64,000 bases of DNA from Vibrio alfacsensis (GTDB lineage: Bacteria > Pseudomonadota > Gammaproteobacteria > Enterobacterales > Vibrionaceae). The translations under genes and the position numbers were made by a program. The notes under the pieces are model-generated. The model was not told where the DNA came from and did no database searches. It saw only the letters and a program-made list of their open reading frames with translations. Location of the stretch: positions 620,001 through 684,000 of the forward strand of contig NZ_CP032093.1 of the NCBI RefSeq assembly GCF_003544875.1, in the 5' to 3' direction. Of the stretch, positions 9,419 through 19,592 are shown piece by piece. Numbering within the stretch: the first letter of the stretch is position 1; every line of letters starts with the position of its first letter.

Positions 9419-11827
9419 TTAACCCAGAGTTACGATAACTTCGTTTACTGAACCTTCCGCTTGAACTGGTACAGATGCACCACTTACAGCTTCACCGTTT
9501 ACGGTAATCGACTTAACGCCTTTGCTTACTGAATCAGGGTTTACGACTTTGATGTTGTACGTTGCACCTAACCATTGACGAGTCACTTCGAAGCCAGGCC
9601 AGTTCGTTGGGATACATGGATCGATAGTAAGACCATCGAAGCCTGTACGCACACCAAGGATAAAGTTGGTTACGGCGAAGTAAGCCCAACCAGAGGTACC
9701 TGTTAACCATGGGTGGTTTGCACGACCGTGGTCTTGGTGGTCACGCCCCATGATGAACTGCACGTATGAGTAAGGCTCTGCAATACGTTTTTCGATGATG
9801 TCGTTCTGGTTGTATGGGTTCAGTGCGTCGTAGAACTTCATTGCACGGTCACCACGACCTAATTTCGCTTCAGCGACCCAAGCCCATGGGTTTGGATGTG
9901 AGAAGATAGCGCCGTTCTCTTTTACGCCTTGGTAAACGCGAGTAACAAAACCAATATCATCGTTTGGCGTTGCAAATGATGGTGAGTTTAGATGTAAGCC
10001 GTATTCAGAGAACAAGTTCTCGTCTACCGCATCCATCGCTTTCTCACCGCGCTCTTGAGAAACCGCACCAGAAAGTACCGCTAATGTGTTTGACTCAAGG
10101 TGTACTCGGCCTTCCGCTTGTTGTGCAGTACCAATCTTGTCGCCATTCTTTGTCAGACCACGGATGTACCAACCACCCTCATCGTCCCAAAGGTGTGTTT
10201 CACACGCCTCGCGAACGTTAGCTGCCATTTCCGTGTATTTCTCGACGTCTGCTTCTTTGCCTAGGTATTTTGCTAGGTCGATGAACTCTTGCAGTGCCCA
10301 GAAGTGCAGGAATGACACCATTGACGATTCGCCACCACCTAGGTTTAGACAGTCGTTCCAGTCAGCACGCAGACCTTTACAGATACCGGTTTGACCTACG
10401 TATTCAGCAGAGAAGTCTAGTGCTGCTTTCATATGGTCATAAACCGTTGCATCGCCACCATCTGCGTAAGGGATTATTTCGTCGAAGAAGCTATGTTCAC
10501 CCGTTTCCATCACGTACTTACAAATGGTTGGAACTAGCCATAGGTGGTCATCAGAACACGTGTCTTCGATGCCGTGGATCTTGTCCTCATCAGATGGAGT
10601 TGGAACAACCGTTGGTGATTTTGATGGTTTAACGTCAGCTTTTTCTGGATCGAACCAATCTGGATCGAATAGGTGTAGACCGTAACCCGCTTTCACTTGG
10701 CCACGTAGTAGGTCAACGATGCGTTTGCGCGTCATTGCTGGGTTAGCGTGAGGAACTGAGATCGCATCTTGCGCTGTATCGCGGTAACCAAGACCAGTAC
10801 GACCACCCACTTCGATGAATGAAGCAAAGCGAGACCACACCACACACGTTTCTGCTTGGTATAGCGTCCAAGCGTTGATCATGGTGTCTAACCCTTCGTT
10901 TGGTGATTTCACTTGGAACTTGCCACAACGCTCATCCCAGTGTGCCTTGATGCCCGCAAATGCATTGTCGACTTCTGCAAGGTCTTGGTACTTAGCACGT
11001 AGACGGTCACCGTTGCCTTTACCGATACCTAGAATGTAAGCAAAACGAACTTCTTCGCCCGGTTGGATGGTGAATTGCTTGTGCAGAGAGCCACAGTGGT
11101 TGTAACACGTTTGCGCGGTGTTGAAACACTTACCTTGTTCTACCGCTAGTGGGTTGGCTTCATCACGGTATAGACCTAGGAAGCTGTCACGTTGACCGTC
11201 GTACGAATCTGGTTCAAACGTTGACGCTAGGTAGTAGAAGCCTTCGAAATCGTTGGTGTTGTAGTATAGGTCGTACTCAATCACGCCTTCGTTGTATGAC
11301 GTACCAGCCGAGTACAGCGACATTTGATGGTTCTGGTTATCAGATTGAATGTGGCTAAATGAGAACTCAACAAATGAGAATGCGCTGATCGTACGTGGCT
11401 TGTCAGAGGTGTTCTTAATCACCACATCCCAAACTTCCGCGTCTTCGCCTTTTGGTACGAATAGCGTTTTCGTTGCTTCGATACCATTGTAGTCACATTT
11501 AAATTTCGAGTATGACAAACCATGACGAACTTCGTAGCTTGCTTCATCAAGGCTTTTTGCGACTGGTTGCCATGAAATTGACCAGTAATCACCCGTCTCA
11601 TCATCACGCAGGTAAACATAATGTCCAGGGCGATCAAACGTCGCATTCGGACGGAATTTAGTAACACGGTTGTATTCTGGAGAGTTGTAGAACGAGTAAC
11701 CACCCGCGTTATGTGAGATAACCGTACAGAACTTTTCAGTGCCTAGGTAGTTAGTCCAAGGTGCTGGTACGTCAGGGCGAGTGATGACGTATTCACGATT
11801 CTCGTTATCGAAATAGCCGTATTTCAT
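9419..11827 (-). CDS. chbP: Chitobiose phosphorylase (GH94)
   Basis: Cytoplasmic N,N'-diacetylchitobiose phosphorylase, 802 aa. It splits (GlcNAc)2 with phosphate into GlcNAc-1-P and GlcNAc. The sequence starts MKYGYFDNENREYVITRPD and has the (alpha/alpha)6 catalytic domain with GLRADWNDCLNLGGGESS. Asp492 by my count is the general acid and coincides with Asp492 reported for the V. proteolyticus enzyme. The C-terminal region includes GRDHQDHGRANHPWLTGTSGWAYF. RBS AAGGA precedes the ATG. It sits between hexosaminidase and mutase genes, so the cell can cleave imported chitobiose both hydrolytically and phosphorolytically. Confidence 0.95.
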   Translation of the reverse strand: MKYGYFDNENREYVITRPDVPAPWTNYLGTEKFCTVISHNAGGYSFYNSPEYNRVTKFRPNATFDRPGHYVYLRDDETGDYWSISWQPVAKSLDEASYEVRHGLSYSKFKCDYNGIEATKTLFVPKGEDAEVWDVVIKNTSDKPRTISAFSFVEFSFSHIQSDNQNHQMSLYSAGTSYNEGVIEYDLYYNTNDFEGFYYLASTFEPDSYDGQRDSFLGLYRDEANPLAVEQGKCFNTAQTCYNHCGSLHKQFTIQPGEEVRFAYILGIGKGNGDRLRAKYQDLAEVDNAFAGIKAHWDERCGKFQVKSPNEGLDTMINAWTLYQAETCVVWSRFASFIEVGGRTGLGYRDTAQDAISVPHANPAMTRKRIVDLLRGQVKAGYGLHLFDPDWFDPEKADVKPSKSPTVVPTPSDEDKIHGIEDTCSDDHLWLVPTICKYVMETGEHSFFDEIIPYADGGDATVYDHMKAALDFSAEYVGQTGICKGLRADWNDCLNLGGGESSMVSFLHFWALQEFIDLAKYLGKEADVEKYTEMAANVREACETHLWDDEGGWYIRGLTKNGDKIGTAQQAEGRVHLESNTLAVLSGAVSQERGEKAMDAVDENLFSEYGLHLNSPSFATPNDDIGFVTRVYQGVKENGAIFSHPNPWAWVAEAKLGRGDRAMKFYDALNPYNQNDIIEKRIAEPYSYVQFIMGRDHQDHGRANHPWLTGTSGWAYFAVTNFILGVRTGFDGLTIDPCIPTNWPGFEVTRQWLGATYNIKVVNPDSVSKGVKSITVNGEAVSGASVPVQAEGSVNEVIVTLG

Positions 11828-11911
11828 TTATGTATTTCCTTTTACTAAACTGCACCTGCAGTCAAAAATTTATAATCTTTTAAAGCGTAATGTGTTGGCA
11901 TCACACTGATA

Positions 11912-13831
11912 TTACTTCCACGGTTTACGGTAATTTACGCCCTGCAAGTCGAGCAGAGGTAGGTGTCCTTTCAAACGTGATAAATAGTCGGTCCAATCGC
12001 GGTGTTGTTTTTCAGTCCAACATGCTTCTGCCATGGCAGTCAGGCGAGGGAAAATCATGTAGTCCATGCGCGATGGGTTGTTGATGATTTCGCACCATAG
12101 AGCGGTTTGAATGCCCCAAATGCGTTTTCTGATTGGGTCGTCAGCAGGGACCTCCGCTAACGGTTCGTAGTTGTATGCCTTTTCTAATGGCAGCGGGTTT
12201 GCCCAATCGACGCCAGGCTCTTCTGGTGCGTAGTCTTGGGTCATATCCAAATAAGTAGTTTGTGCTGGTTGCAGCACCACATCAAAGCCTTGGCGAGCAC
12301 AGTTCAATGCCGCTTCTTCGCTTAACCATGAGTAAATAACGGTATCTTTGCTGACCTTGTTGCCGTGTTGAGCTTCTTCCCAACCCAGCATGCGTTTGCC
12401 CAGTTTGCGCAGTTTGTCTTCTGCATGACGCAGGAAGTGACCTTGCAGCTCTTTGTAGTCGGTGTAACCCAATTGCGCCATTAGGGCTTGGCAAGCGGGG
12501 CTCTTTGACCAAACGCCATGTGGCACTTCATCAGCTCCAATATGCACATAAGGTGCAGGGAACAATGTCGCCACTTCTTCCAATACCTTGTCGATAAATT
12601 CATAGCTGCCCGGTAGAGCAGGATTGATGACGTTGTCGTTATAGTGCTGAATGCTACGGTATTCGGTGGTGTCGTCTGCTTCAACCAACAGGTGAGGTAG
12701 AGACTTGATTGCCGCTCGACAGTGCCCAGGAACGTCAATTTCAGGAATGATCGTAATGCCACGTTGTGCGGCAAACGCGATAACATCTTTGATTTCTTCT
12801 TGCGTATAGAAGCCGCCGTAGCGCTGAGATAAATGCGTGTATTGTGGTTCGAGAGTTTCACCAACGCCACGCCATGCACCAACATCGGTAAGCTGAGGTA
12901 GTGATTTGATTTCGATGCGCCAGCCCTCATCGTCAGTGAGGTGCCAATGGAACGTGTTAAACTTGTAATGCGCCAGTAAATTGATCAAGCGTTTCACTTG
13001 CTCTACTGAATGGAAGTGTCGCGCGCAGTCGAGCATCATGCCACGGTATCGAAAACGAGGACTGTCTTTAATTGTGCAGCACACTGCATCCATGGTATTG
13101 CTTTCTTCATCGCGCTTGATGAGTTGTAATAACGTTGCACATGCGTGGGTAAACCCAGATGAAGATCCCGCTTCGATCTTAATAGAGGCTTGTGTCACTT
13201 TGAGTTTGTATGCTCCCTCATCAAGCGTTGGATTGCTCTTAAATAAGATCTTTCCGCTATTCGATGACGCGATTTCAAATTGGTGAATTCGTTTCAGCTC
13301 TTCCAGTAACCACTCTTTTGCGGTGTTAGCTAAATCGGTGTAGCTTGCAATGCCAACTTGCTCATCAAAACGGAATGAATGATCATTGATTTCGATATGA
13401 TTTGGTTTTGGCAATAGTGGTTGTGCATGAGAATCACTTGGAGGAATATCGCAGCGCTCTTTGTATGGTGATGCTAAAACGATAGGTGTGACATCAACGT
13501 TTGCACGTTGTGATTGACCATCAACGATAAAATCGACGGTTGCTTCATTGAAGCCATCAGAGTAATAGCGGAAAGGATTCGAACCAATACTAAATTCGCA
13601 GTAATAATGATGGTTTGCTTCAAGCACTTGTCTCTCGGGTTTGAGAGTACAGAAACTGCCAATTTGTGTTAACTGGCCGTTTGAAACACTGCCCGGAAGA
13701 ATGTAACGATCAAAAGCAAGAGTTAAACCCCACTGAACGAGGTCTTGATCACTTAAGTTATGAAAAGTCAGACCAAAGCGACAGTTTTGTTTCTGCTCAG
13801 ATACGACGACTAGATCAACGCGATATTCCAT
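11912..13831 (-). CDS. Beta-N-acetylhexosaminidase (GH20)
   Basis: Hydrolase releasing terminal GlcNAc from chitooligosaccharides, 639 aa. It has an N-terminal non-catalytic region, then a GH20 barrel with YRGMMLDCARHFHSVEQVKR, FHWHLTDDEGWRIEIKSLPQL and the catalytic Asp-Glu pair in HIGADEVPHGVW (about residues 434-435). There is no signal peptide, so it acts on imported oligosaccharides in the cytoplasm. I use the ATG at 13829-13831, 5 nt after AGGAG. A GTG six bases upstream would sit on the ribosome-binding site. The start is 2 nt past the upstream kinase stop, so the two are translationally coupled. Confidence 0.93.
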   Translation of the reverse strand: MEYRVDLVVVSEQKQNCRFGLTFHNLSDQDLVQWGLTLAFDRYILPGSVSNGQLTQIGSFCTLKPERQVLEANHHYYCEFSIGSNPFRYYSDGFNEATVDFIVDGQSQRANVDVTPIVLASPYKERCDIPPSDSHAQPLLPKPNHIEINDHSFRFDEQVGIASYTDLANTAKEWLLEELKRIHQFEIASSNSGKILFKSNPTLDEGAYKLKVTQASIKIEAGSSSGFTHACATLLQLIKRDEESNTMDAVCCTIKDSPRFRYRGMMLDCARHFHSVEQVKRLINLLAHYKFNTFHWHLTDDEGWRIEIKSLPQLTDVGAWRGVGETLEPQYTHLSQRYGGFYTQEEIKDVIAFAAQRGITIIPEIDVPGHCRAAIKSLPHLLVEADDTTEYRSIQHYNDNVINPALPGSYEFIDKVLEEVATLFPAPYVHIGADEVPHGVWSKSPACQALMAQLGYTDYKELQGHFLRHAEDKLRKLGKRMLGWEEAQHGNKVSKDTVIYSWLSEEAALNCARQGFDVVLQPAQTTYLDMTQDYAPEEPGVDWANPLPLEKAYNYEPLAEVPADDPIRKRIWGIQTALWCEIINNPSRMDYMIFPRLTAMAEACWTEKQHRDWTDYLSRLKGHLPLLDLQGVNYRKPWK

Positions 13832-13833
13832 AT

Positions 13834-14730
13834 TCACTCCTGCTCAACATTAACCGAGTAAAGGTTATGTTCTGGTTTGCCTGCAAACATAATTGCCCCA
13901 TCGATGGCATCAAATTCGGGCTCAACCACCCACTGTTGAACTGGCGGAGATAGCCAGCGCAAAATTCGCTCTGCGATACTGCCCATTAAGCAAATGCGCG
14001 TTGCTCCGCGTTTATTGAGAGCGACTAAGAACATTTCAATATCTGCTGCGGTTTGTTTGAGCATTTCTATCGCCAACGTATCGCCTTGTTCTGCGTGTTG
14101 GAAAACTGCAGGGGAAAACTGACCATAGTCTCGTGGCAATGCTGTTTTAGACCAAGCGACTATGTTGTCGATATCATTTTTAAAATGTGCCATTACGTGC
14201 GTTGTTAACGGTGTTTTTTCACGAATGCCATCTTCTGCAAGTAAAACTTGTTGAATTAGACGTAGCCCCATAACGGCACCGCCACCTTGATCCGAGATTG
14301 GAAATTCACGACCGCCAACAACATGCTGCTCAAGTCCTTTCAGGTAAATGCCACAAGAGCCGGTTCCTGCAATCATGATTGCTCCATCCTCACCATTGTG
14401 GGCGCCGATGCACGCACCATAGGCATCGGTATTGAGTGTCATGCTGGCAAACGGGTGCTCTAAAGCCATGAATGCTTGCCAAGAGGTTTTATGTTCTGCG
14501 CCTGCTAGCGCTAAGCCTACATGCATAGAAGAAAAATCGGATTGAGTCAGACAGCCGTGTTTTGCCGCAGAAGCAATAGATTCAAGAATCGACGCCATTG
14601 CGATTTCCGCGCCTAACATGATGTTTGCGCTGCCACTTTTCGCTTCGCCAATGACGTTGCCTTGAGCATCTTTAATGCGGGCGCGACATGATGTACCCCC
14701 GCCATCGATTCCAACAAAATACATCCCCAT
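13834..14730 (-). CDS. gspK: Glucosamine / N-acetylglucosamine kinase, BadF/BadG ATPase family
   Basis: ATP-dependent amino-sugar kinase of 298 aa (ASKHA fold). The phosphate-1 motif is FVGIDGGGTSCRARI at the N-terminus. The phosphate-2 motif with GTGSCGIY is near residue 125 and the adenosine motif ICLMGSIAERI is near residue 245. It corresponds by family and position to V. cholerae VC0614 (GspK). It should phosphorylate GlcN or GlcNAc released by the neighbouring GH9 and GH20 enzymes. RBS GGAG precedes the ATG at 14730, and only 2 nt separate it from the GH9 stop. Which amino sugar is preferred cannot be read from sequence. Confidence 0.88.
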   Translation of the reverse strand: MGMYFVGIDGGGTSCRARIKDAQGNVIGEAKSGSANIMLGAEIAMASILESIASAAKHGCLTQSDFSSMHVGLALAGAEHKTSWQAFMALEHPFASMTLNTDAYGACIGAHNGEDGAIMIAGTGSCGIYLKGLEQHVVGGREFPISDQGGGAVMGLRLIQQVLLAEDGIREKTPLTTHVMAHFKNDIDNIVAWSKTALPRDYGQFSPAVFQHAEQGDTLAIEMLKQTAADIEMFLVALNKRGATRICLMGSIAERILRWLSPPVQQWVVEPEFDAIDGAIMFAGKPEHNLYSVNVEQE

Positions 14731-14732
14731 GA

Positions 14733-16472
14733 TTATTGCTCCTCGAATGCGTTAGAATCAGCAAGCATGGAAATGTGCTGAGCTTGGCTCATGATTGCTA
14801 ATAGATACCATGCCCCATGCGGGATCCACTGTTCGCCCCAGCGCCAGTTTTGAAGCATGTCGTCTTTCTGTGCTGGTGGATTAAAGGCGATGTCCTCTTC
14901 GTCTTCAAAGCCTGCCGTGATGCCATTGCACACACCGCCTTTAGCGTTGAAGAAGCCGTATTGAGGGAGGTAGTCAGGGTTGTTACGCCCATGGCCGTCC
15001 AACATGCACATGTCGTATGGGTTTAGACCAACAATCCAGTTAATCGAATCTTGAGCAAGAGCTGAGAGCTGTTGTTTTAATTGATCTGATACAACGTGTG
15101 GTTGCGCCACATAAGCCATGGTTGCCAGTGAACCTAGGCGGGCATTCTCACCTTGCCACCAGTATCCAGACTCATTGTTGTGTGCCACAAAGAACGCATC
15201 ACGTTTAGCTTCATCCACGCCTTTTACATATTGGCGAGGGTAGCCAAATGGGTTGGTTACTTTGTTGGTGATAGAGACTTCAAATTCACACGCTTGAGTG
15301 ATGATTTGTTTGACTACCGATGCGCGCTCAGAGTCGTCTTCGATAGTTAAGTATTCACATAGTGCGATAACAGGAAGCCCCGCTTCTGCTGCATGGAAGT
15401 AAGGTCGACTGCCATCTTGATTAGCACTCCAAAAGTGTTGAATGTTCTCATCACTTGTTTGGCGAGTTGAAAGACGTTTTGCCCATACGCGGCTTTCATC
15501 TAGGTAACGCGCCTCTTTGGTGGTCTTGAATAGCTCTACAGCGGCAAGAAGCGCACAGTATTCATCAATGATGTTCTCTTCACCATCGTTTAAGTATAGG
15601 GTGTTGCACTCTTTTAGATGCCAATAGCCGTTTTCTGCGGCATTACGATATTTTTGTTGGTCAAACTCACCGTGAACATCTAAGCGAGCGGCTGATGCTA
15701 ATGCTGCAATGCTAATGCCTGCACCTTGGCGATAACCTGCTTGGTAATCATCAAATTTGTGACCTAACTGGGTTTCATAAGCGCAGATTTCGCGTTGGGC
15801 GGTGTCTTTACTCCACTTGTCGAACACCGTCATGTAGAAGAAGCCTTTTTCGTTTTGCATACGAACAAGGAAATCAGCGCCGAATAGTGCTTCTTCAATG
15901 AGACGAGTTGCGGTGAATTTAGCCAGTTTCTCGTTGCCTTGAAGCAAAGACAAACCTTTCAACATATTCCAAACCACCATTGGGGTTTGCTGTGGGTTGA
16001 GGTAGTTCGCGTAGGACAAGTGGCTGAGGTATTTGCTGACATCACCAGATGCGTCATACCAACCGCCGTGAACATCGGCAGTTTCGTTTGAATTTAGCAG
16101 TGGGGCTTCACGATCTTGCTGATCGAAAATGCCGCCACAGCGTTGAGATTTAAAGTAGTGGATCACATCAGACAGAGTGTGATCGAGAAGAATATGTTCG
16201 CCGATCTCAAAGTGAGATGAGCGTAAATGATCGAAACGAAGGTAGTAGTTACCTGGAGTGTTAAATGAAGAAAAGTCGATGAGGTAGAAATGACCTTGAT
16301 GCCAGTTCGCTACTTTGCCTTGCTTCTCAACCGTTAGGGTTGCAACCGTTTGATGACTATTGGCACAAACCAGCAAAGCAGTATAAGAAGACAGACGTGA
16401 TCGGCTCGTCTGGATGATTGCTTTTTTAGGACCTAGACGCTCGTAACCAATGTGGTTAGTCAGTAGCAGCAT
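14733..16472 (-). CDS. GH9 family exo-beta-D-glucosaminidase-like enzyme
   Basis: Protein of 579 aa with an N-terminal Ig-like (cellulase N) domain (residues 1-95) and a GH9 (alpha/alpha)6 domain. The conserved metal-independent motif HGGWYDASGDVSKY carries Asp140 and Asp144, and DSINWIVGLNPYDMCMLDGHG and WIPHGAWYLL are near the C-terminus. No signal peptide. Vibrio/Photobacterium GH9 enzymes in this operon position act on glucosamine-containing oligosaccharides rather than cellulose, so the common label endoglucanase is misleading. It likely removes GlcN from partly deacetylated chitobiose for the downstream kinase. Confidence 0.85.
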   Translation of the reverse strand: MLLLTNHIGYERLGPKKAIIQTSRSRLSSYTALLVCANSHQTVATLTVEKQGKVANWHQGHFYLIDFSSFNTPGNYYLRFDHLRSSHFEIGEHILLDHTLSDVIHYFKSQRCGGIFDQQDREAPLLNSNETADVHGGWYDASGDVSKYLSHLSYANYLNPQQTPMVVWNMLKGLSLLQGNEKLAKFTATRLIEEALFGADFLVRMQNEKGFFYMTVFDKWSKDTAQREICAYETQLGHKFDDYQAGYRQGAGISIAALASAARLDVHGEFDQQKYRNAAENGYWHLKECNTLYLNDGEENIIDEYCALLAAVELFKTTKEARYLDESRVWAKRLSTRQTSDENIQHFWSANQDGSRPYFHAAEAGLPVIALCEYLTIEDDSERASVVKQIITQACEFEVSITNKVTNPFGYPRQYVKGVDEAKRDAFFVAHNNESGYWWQGENARLGSLATMAYVAQPHVVSDQLKQQLSALAQDSINWIVGLNPYDMCMLDGHGRNNPDYLPQYGFFNAKGGVCNGITAGFEDEEDIAFNPPAQKDDMLQNWRWGEQWIPHGAWYLLAIMSQAQHISMLADSNAFEEQ

Positions 16473-16538
16473 TCAATTTCTCCAGGGGAACAAATAATAC
16501 AAAGAAAAGTGGGTCAGGTTTAGCCTGACCCTAGTGAA

Positions 16539-17534
16539 TTAATTTTCAAATAAGTAACAACGAACAAAGTGATTGTCTGACAACTGAGTAACAGCAGGCA
16601 GTTTCTCTCGGCACTTGTCGGTAGCATGAACGCAGCGTCCGGCAAATGGGCAACCCACAGAGTCAGGTGTCCAGAGAGGGATATCACCTTTGTTGCCTTT
16701 CAATTTTTCATGAATGGACTTAGATGGATCTGGCACGGCAGAAACTAGCAGTTGTGTATATGGATGCTGAGGATCGTGGATGATTTCCTCTGTATCACCC
16801 CATTCAACCATGTGACCCACGTACATTACGGCTAAGTCTTCTGCGATGTAACGTGCAGTTGCGATGTCATGGGTGATGTAAAGTAGAGACATTTGCTTCT
16901 CAAACTTCATTTCTTCCATCAGGTTAAGAACACCTGCACGAATTGATACATCAAGCATGGATGTTGGTTCATCGGCCAGTACTACCTCGGCCCCTACTGC
17001 GATATTGCGCGCTAAGTTCACACGTTGACGTTGTCCACCAGAAAGCTGGTGAGGGAATTTTTGCGCCGTCTCTTTTGGTGGGATAAGACCTACTTGTTCT
17101 AGAAGATCATACACGCGCTCTTCTAGCTCTTTTTTGTTGCCCGGTGATACTTTTTTATGAATCAACAGTGGGCGAGCAATGTGGTGGAAAATATTGTGCG
17201 TTGGGTTAAGTGACCCAAACGGGTCTTGCCATACCATCTGCACGCCTTCACGGTAGGTCATCAGATCGTGTTTCGATGTGATGTCCTGAATATCGCGGCC
17301 CTTGTATTCAATGATGCCATCGGTTGGGGCATACATTTTTGCAATCATTTTAGCTGTGGTTGATTTGCCTGAACCTGATTCTCCCACCACTGACAAACCG
17401 CGGCTTTTGTACATTTTGAAAGATACATCGTTGATTGCACGCATCTTAGTTTGTTTGATTGAGTTACTGTTCAAAGGGAAGTCTTTAACGACATTCTTAC
17501 CTTCAATCAGCAGTTCGCCGAGTTGTTTGCTCAT
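16539..17534 (-). CDS. Chitin oligosaccharide ABC transporter ATP-binding protein (second ATPase)
   Basis: OppF/DppF-type ATPase of 331 aa. It shows Walker A GESGSGKST, Q-loop QMVWQDPFGSLNP, signature LSGGQRQRVNLAR, Walker B VVLADEPTSMLD, H-loop YITHD, and the C-terminal oligopeptide-transporter domain with cysteines in GCPFAGRCVHATDKC. The start is the ATG at 17534, placed by GGAGAGAATT. A further upstream in-frame start at 17546 would include the ribosome-binding site. It pairs with the ATPase encoded upstream to power (GlcNAc)n uptake. Confidence 0.92.
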   Translation of the reverse strand: MSKQLGELLIEGKNVVKDFPLNSNSIKQTKMRAINDVSFKMYKSRGLSVVGESGSGKSTTAKMIAKMYAPTDGIIEYKGRDIQDITSKHDLMTYREGVQMVWQDPFGSLNPTHNIFHHIARPLLIHKKVSPGNKKELEERVYDLLEQVGLIPPKETAQKFPHQLSGGQRQRVNLARNIAVGAEVVLADEPTSMLDVSIRAGVLNLMEEMKFEKQMSLLYITHDIATARYIAEDLAVMYVGHMVEWGDTEEIIHDPQHPYTQLLVSAVPDPSKSIHEKLKGNKGDIPLWTPDSVGCPFAGRCVHATDKCREKLPAVTQLSDNHFVRCYLFEN

Positions 17535-17578
17535 AATTCTCTCCAATGTAATTTTGTTCTTAGCGTAAGGTGTTTGTT

Positions 17579-18562
17579 TTAAACCTTAGCTTGAGCAATA
17601 GGTTGGCCGTATAAATGACAGTTCGAGAAACGACCTGCTTCGATTTCGCGCAGTTGTGTCGGAACTCGTGTACAAGCTTCGTGAACGCGGTCACAACGAG
17701 CTTGGAAACGACAACCTTGAGGGATCTCTAATAGGTTCAAAGGGTTGCCTGGGATACCTGTCAATTTGGTTTTTGGGCCGGTTAATGGAGGGAAAGAGCT
17801 ACCCAAACCTTTCGTGTAAGGGTGGTAAGGACTTTCCAAAATTTGCTTAGATGGTGCAACTTCAATTAATTCACCAGAGTACATAATGCCGATGCGATCT
17901 GAGAACTCGACCATCAACGACAAGTCATGGGTGATGAATAGAATAGAGAAACCAAACTCTTCTTTTAATGCATAAATTTTTTGCAGAATCTCACGTTGAA
18001 CCACTACGTCTAGTGCCGTTGTTGGTTCATCCATGATGATCATTTTAGGGTTTAGCGCTAACGCAATTGCGATAACCAAACGTTGACGCATACCACCAGA
18101 AAACTGGTGTGGGTAGTCATTTAGACGGCTAGGGTGGATATCAACGATTTCCAGTAATCCCTCAGCTCGAGTTTTCGCTTGTTCACGAGTCATGTTGGTA
18201 TGGCGCATGATCACGTCGCAGAATTGTTCTTCCATATTGAGAACAGGGTTCAATGCGTTCATGGCACTTTGGAATACCATCGACATCTCACTCCAGCGGA
18301 AAGACTGCATGCGTTCATCGCTGTATTGAAGAATATTCTCACCATTGAAGATAACCTCACCACCAGTGATAAACGCTGGCGGCTTATGAAGGCGCATTAG
18401 CGAGAATGCAACGGTTGATTTACCACAGCCTGATTCACCGGCTAGGCCGAATACTTCACCTGGCGCAATGTCGAAGCTGACGTTATTACAGGCGCGGACA
18501 TCGCCCGCATCTGTAATGTAGTCTACGCATAGGTTACGGATAGAAATTAGTGGTGCAGTCAT
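17579..18562 (-). CDS. Chitin oligosaccharide ABC transporter ATP-binding protein (first ATPase)
   Basis: OppD/DppD-type ATPase of 327 aa with Walker A GESGCGKST, Q-loop MVFQSAMNALNPV, signature FSGGMRQRLVIA, Walker B MIIMDEPTTALD, H-loop FITHD and the C-terminal oligopeptide domain GCRFQARCDRVHEAC. Only 2 nt separate its ATG from the stop of the upstream permease gene, and GGAGATAA inside that gene's end serves as RBS. Together with the next ATPase it forms the heterodimeric motor of the importer. Confidence 0.92.
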   Translation of the reverse strand: MTAPLISIRNLCVDYITDAGDVRACNNVSFDIAPGEVFGLAGESGCGKSTVAFSLMRLHKPPAFITGGEVIFNGENILQYSDERMQSFRWSEMSMVFQSAMNALNPVLNMEEQFCDVIMRHTNMTREQAKTRAEGLLEIVDIHPSRLNDYPHQFSGGMRQRLVIAIALALNPKMIIMDEPTTALDVVVQREILQKIYALKEEFGFSILFITHDLSLMVEFSDRIGIMYSGELIEVAPSKQILESPYHPYTKGLGSSFPPLTGPKTKLTGIPGNPLNLLEIPQGCRFQARCDRVHEACTRVPTQLREIEAGRFSNCHLYGQPIAQAKV

Positions 18563-18564
18563 GA

Positions 18565-19590
18565 TTATTTATCTCCGCTCCATAGTGCATTTTGTGGTGC
18601 CAATTCTGGCTCACGTTCTTTCTTATCTTGTGCTGCCATTTTCTTCCAGCGTTTCATGCCTTTGTGAGAACGAAGCTGCGGGTTAGCAATTTCATCGACT
18701 GCGAAGTTCAGTAGAGCAAGGCCAGTAACCAATAGAGTTAATGCAAAACAAGGTGCTAGCACTTCCCACCATGCGCCGATAAGCATCGCTGATGAAGTCT
18801 GTACGTTGTACAGCATGATGCCCCAACTGATGGTGTTTGCATCGCCTAGACCTAGGAATGAAATTACCGCTTCCGTGTTGATTGCTAGCATTACTGAACC
18901 GATGAAGCTTGCACCAACGATTGGGATGAGGTTTGGCAAAATCTCAACGAAGATGATGCGAATTGGTGACTCACCCAGTACTTCTGCTGCTTTAACGAAC
19001 TCTTTTTCTCGTAGTGCCATGGTTTGAGCTCGCACAACACGTGCACCCCAAGCCCAGGAAGTACCGGCGATAATCAAGGCAATGGTGAGCGGCCCTGCCT
19101 CCCCGATAAACGCAGCGAGTACGAACAGGAGTGGTAACTGTGGAATAACCAGCATGATGTTCATAGCAGCACTCAGTACGTCATCGACACGGCCGCCGAA
19201 GTAACCTGCGGAGATACCAATAACGGTTGCTAAGAAACACACGATGATACCCGCACCGAAACCAACACCTAGAGATACTCGAGCGCCGTAAGCAACTTGA
19301 GACCAGATGTCACGACCCATACGAGACGTGCCCAGTACGTGGTCTGCTTTTTTCGACATCAGCAGGGTACGACGGTCGTCTGCTAGGTTTTTCGCAACCC
19401 AGCCATCCGGGTTGTTTTGTGCTTGTTTTACAACAAAACCAGGGTATTCATGTGGGTTACCAGTACGCTTGTCTGGTGCGTGTTGAGTAATCAAAGGTGC
19501 AGCTACTGCCATAAAGATGAATAGCGAGATAATTGCTAAACCAACACGTGCGAACGCGTTACCTAAAATCAGTTTAAATAGTTCTTTCAT
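18565..19590 (-). CDS. Chitin oligosaccharide ABC transporter permease (DppC/OppC type)
   Basis: Inner-membrane permease of 341 aa with six predicted membrane segments. The first follows MKELFKLILGNAFARVGLAIIS. A periplasmic loop of about 80 residues contains HVLGTSRMGRDIWSQVAYGARVSL, which is typical for OppC-type subunits. The EAA loop is AAEVLGESPIRIIFVEILPNLIP. Its start is 2 nt after the stop of the other permease gene. The charged C-terminal tail (MKRWKKMAAQDKKEREPE) is cytoplasmic. Confidence 0.9.
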   Translation of the reverse strand: MKELFKLILGNAFARVGLAIISLFIFMAVAAPLITQHAPDKRTGNPHEYPGFVVKQAQNNPDGWVAKNLADDRRTLLMSKKADHVLGTSRMGRDIWSQVAYGARVSLGVGFGAGIIVCFLATVIGISAGYFGGRVDDVLSAAMNIMLVIPQLPLLFVLAAFIGEAGPLTIALIIAGTSWAWGARVVRAQTMALREKEFVKAAEVLGESPIRIIFVEILPNLIPIVGASFIGSVMLAINTEAVISFLGLGDANTISWGIMLYNVQTSSAMLIGAWWEVLAPCFALTLLVTGLALLNFAVDEIANPQLRSHKGMKRWKKMAAQDKKEREPELAPQNALWSGDK

Positions 19591-19592
19591 GA

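Noticed and set aside
10294..10632. Plus-strand ORFs of 85-112 codons within chbP
   Set aside because: The GH94 frame on the minus strand is complete and conserved; these have no family match and skewed composition.
14733..16472. Cellulose-degrading endoglucanase
   Set aside because: The fold is GH9, but operon context, lack of a signal peptide and known Vibrio homologues point to glucosamine oligosaccharides.
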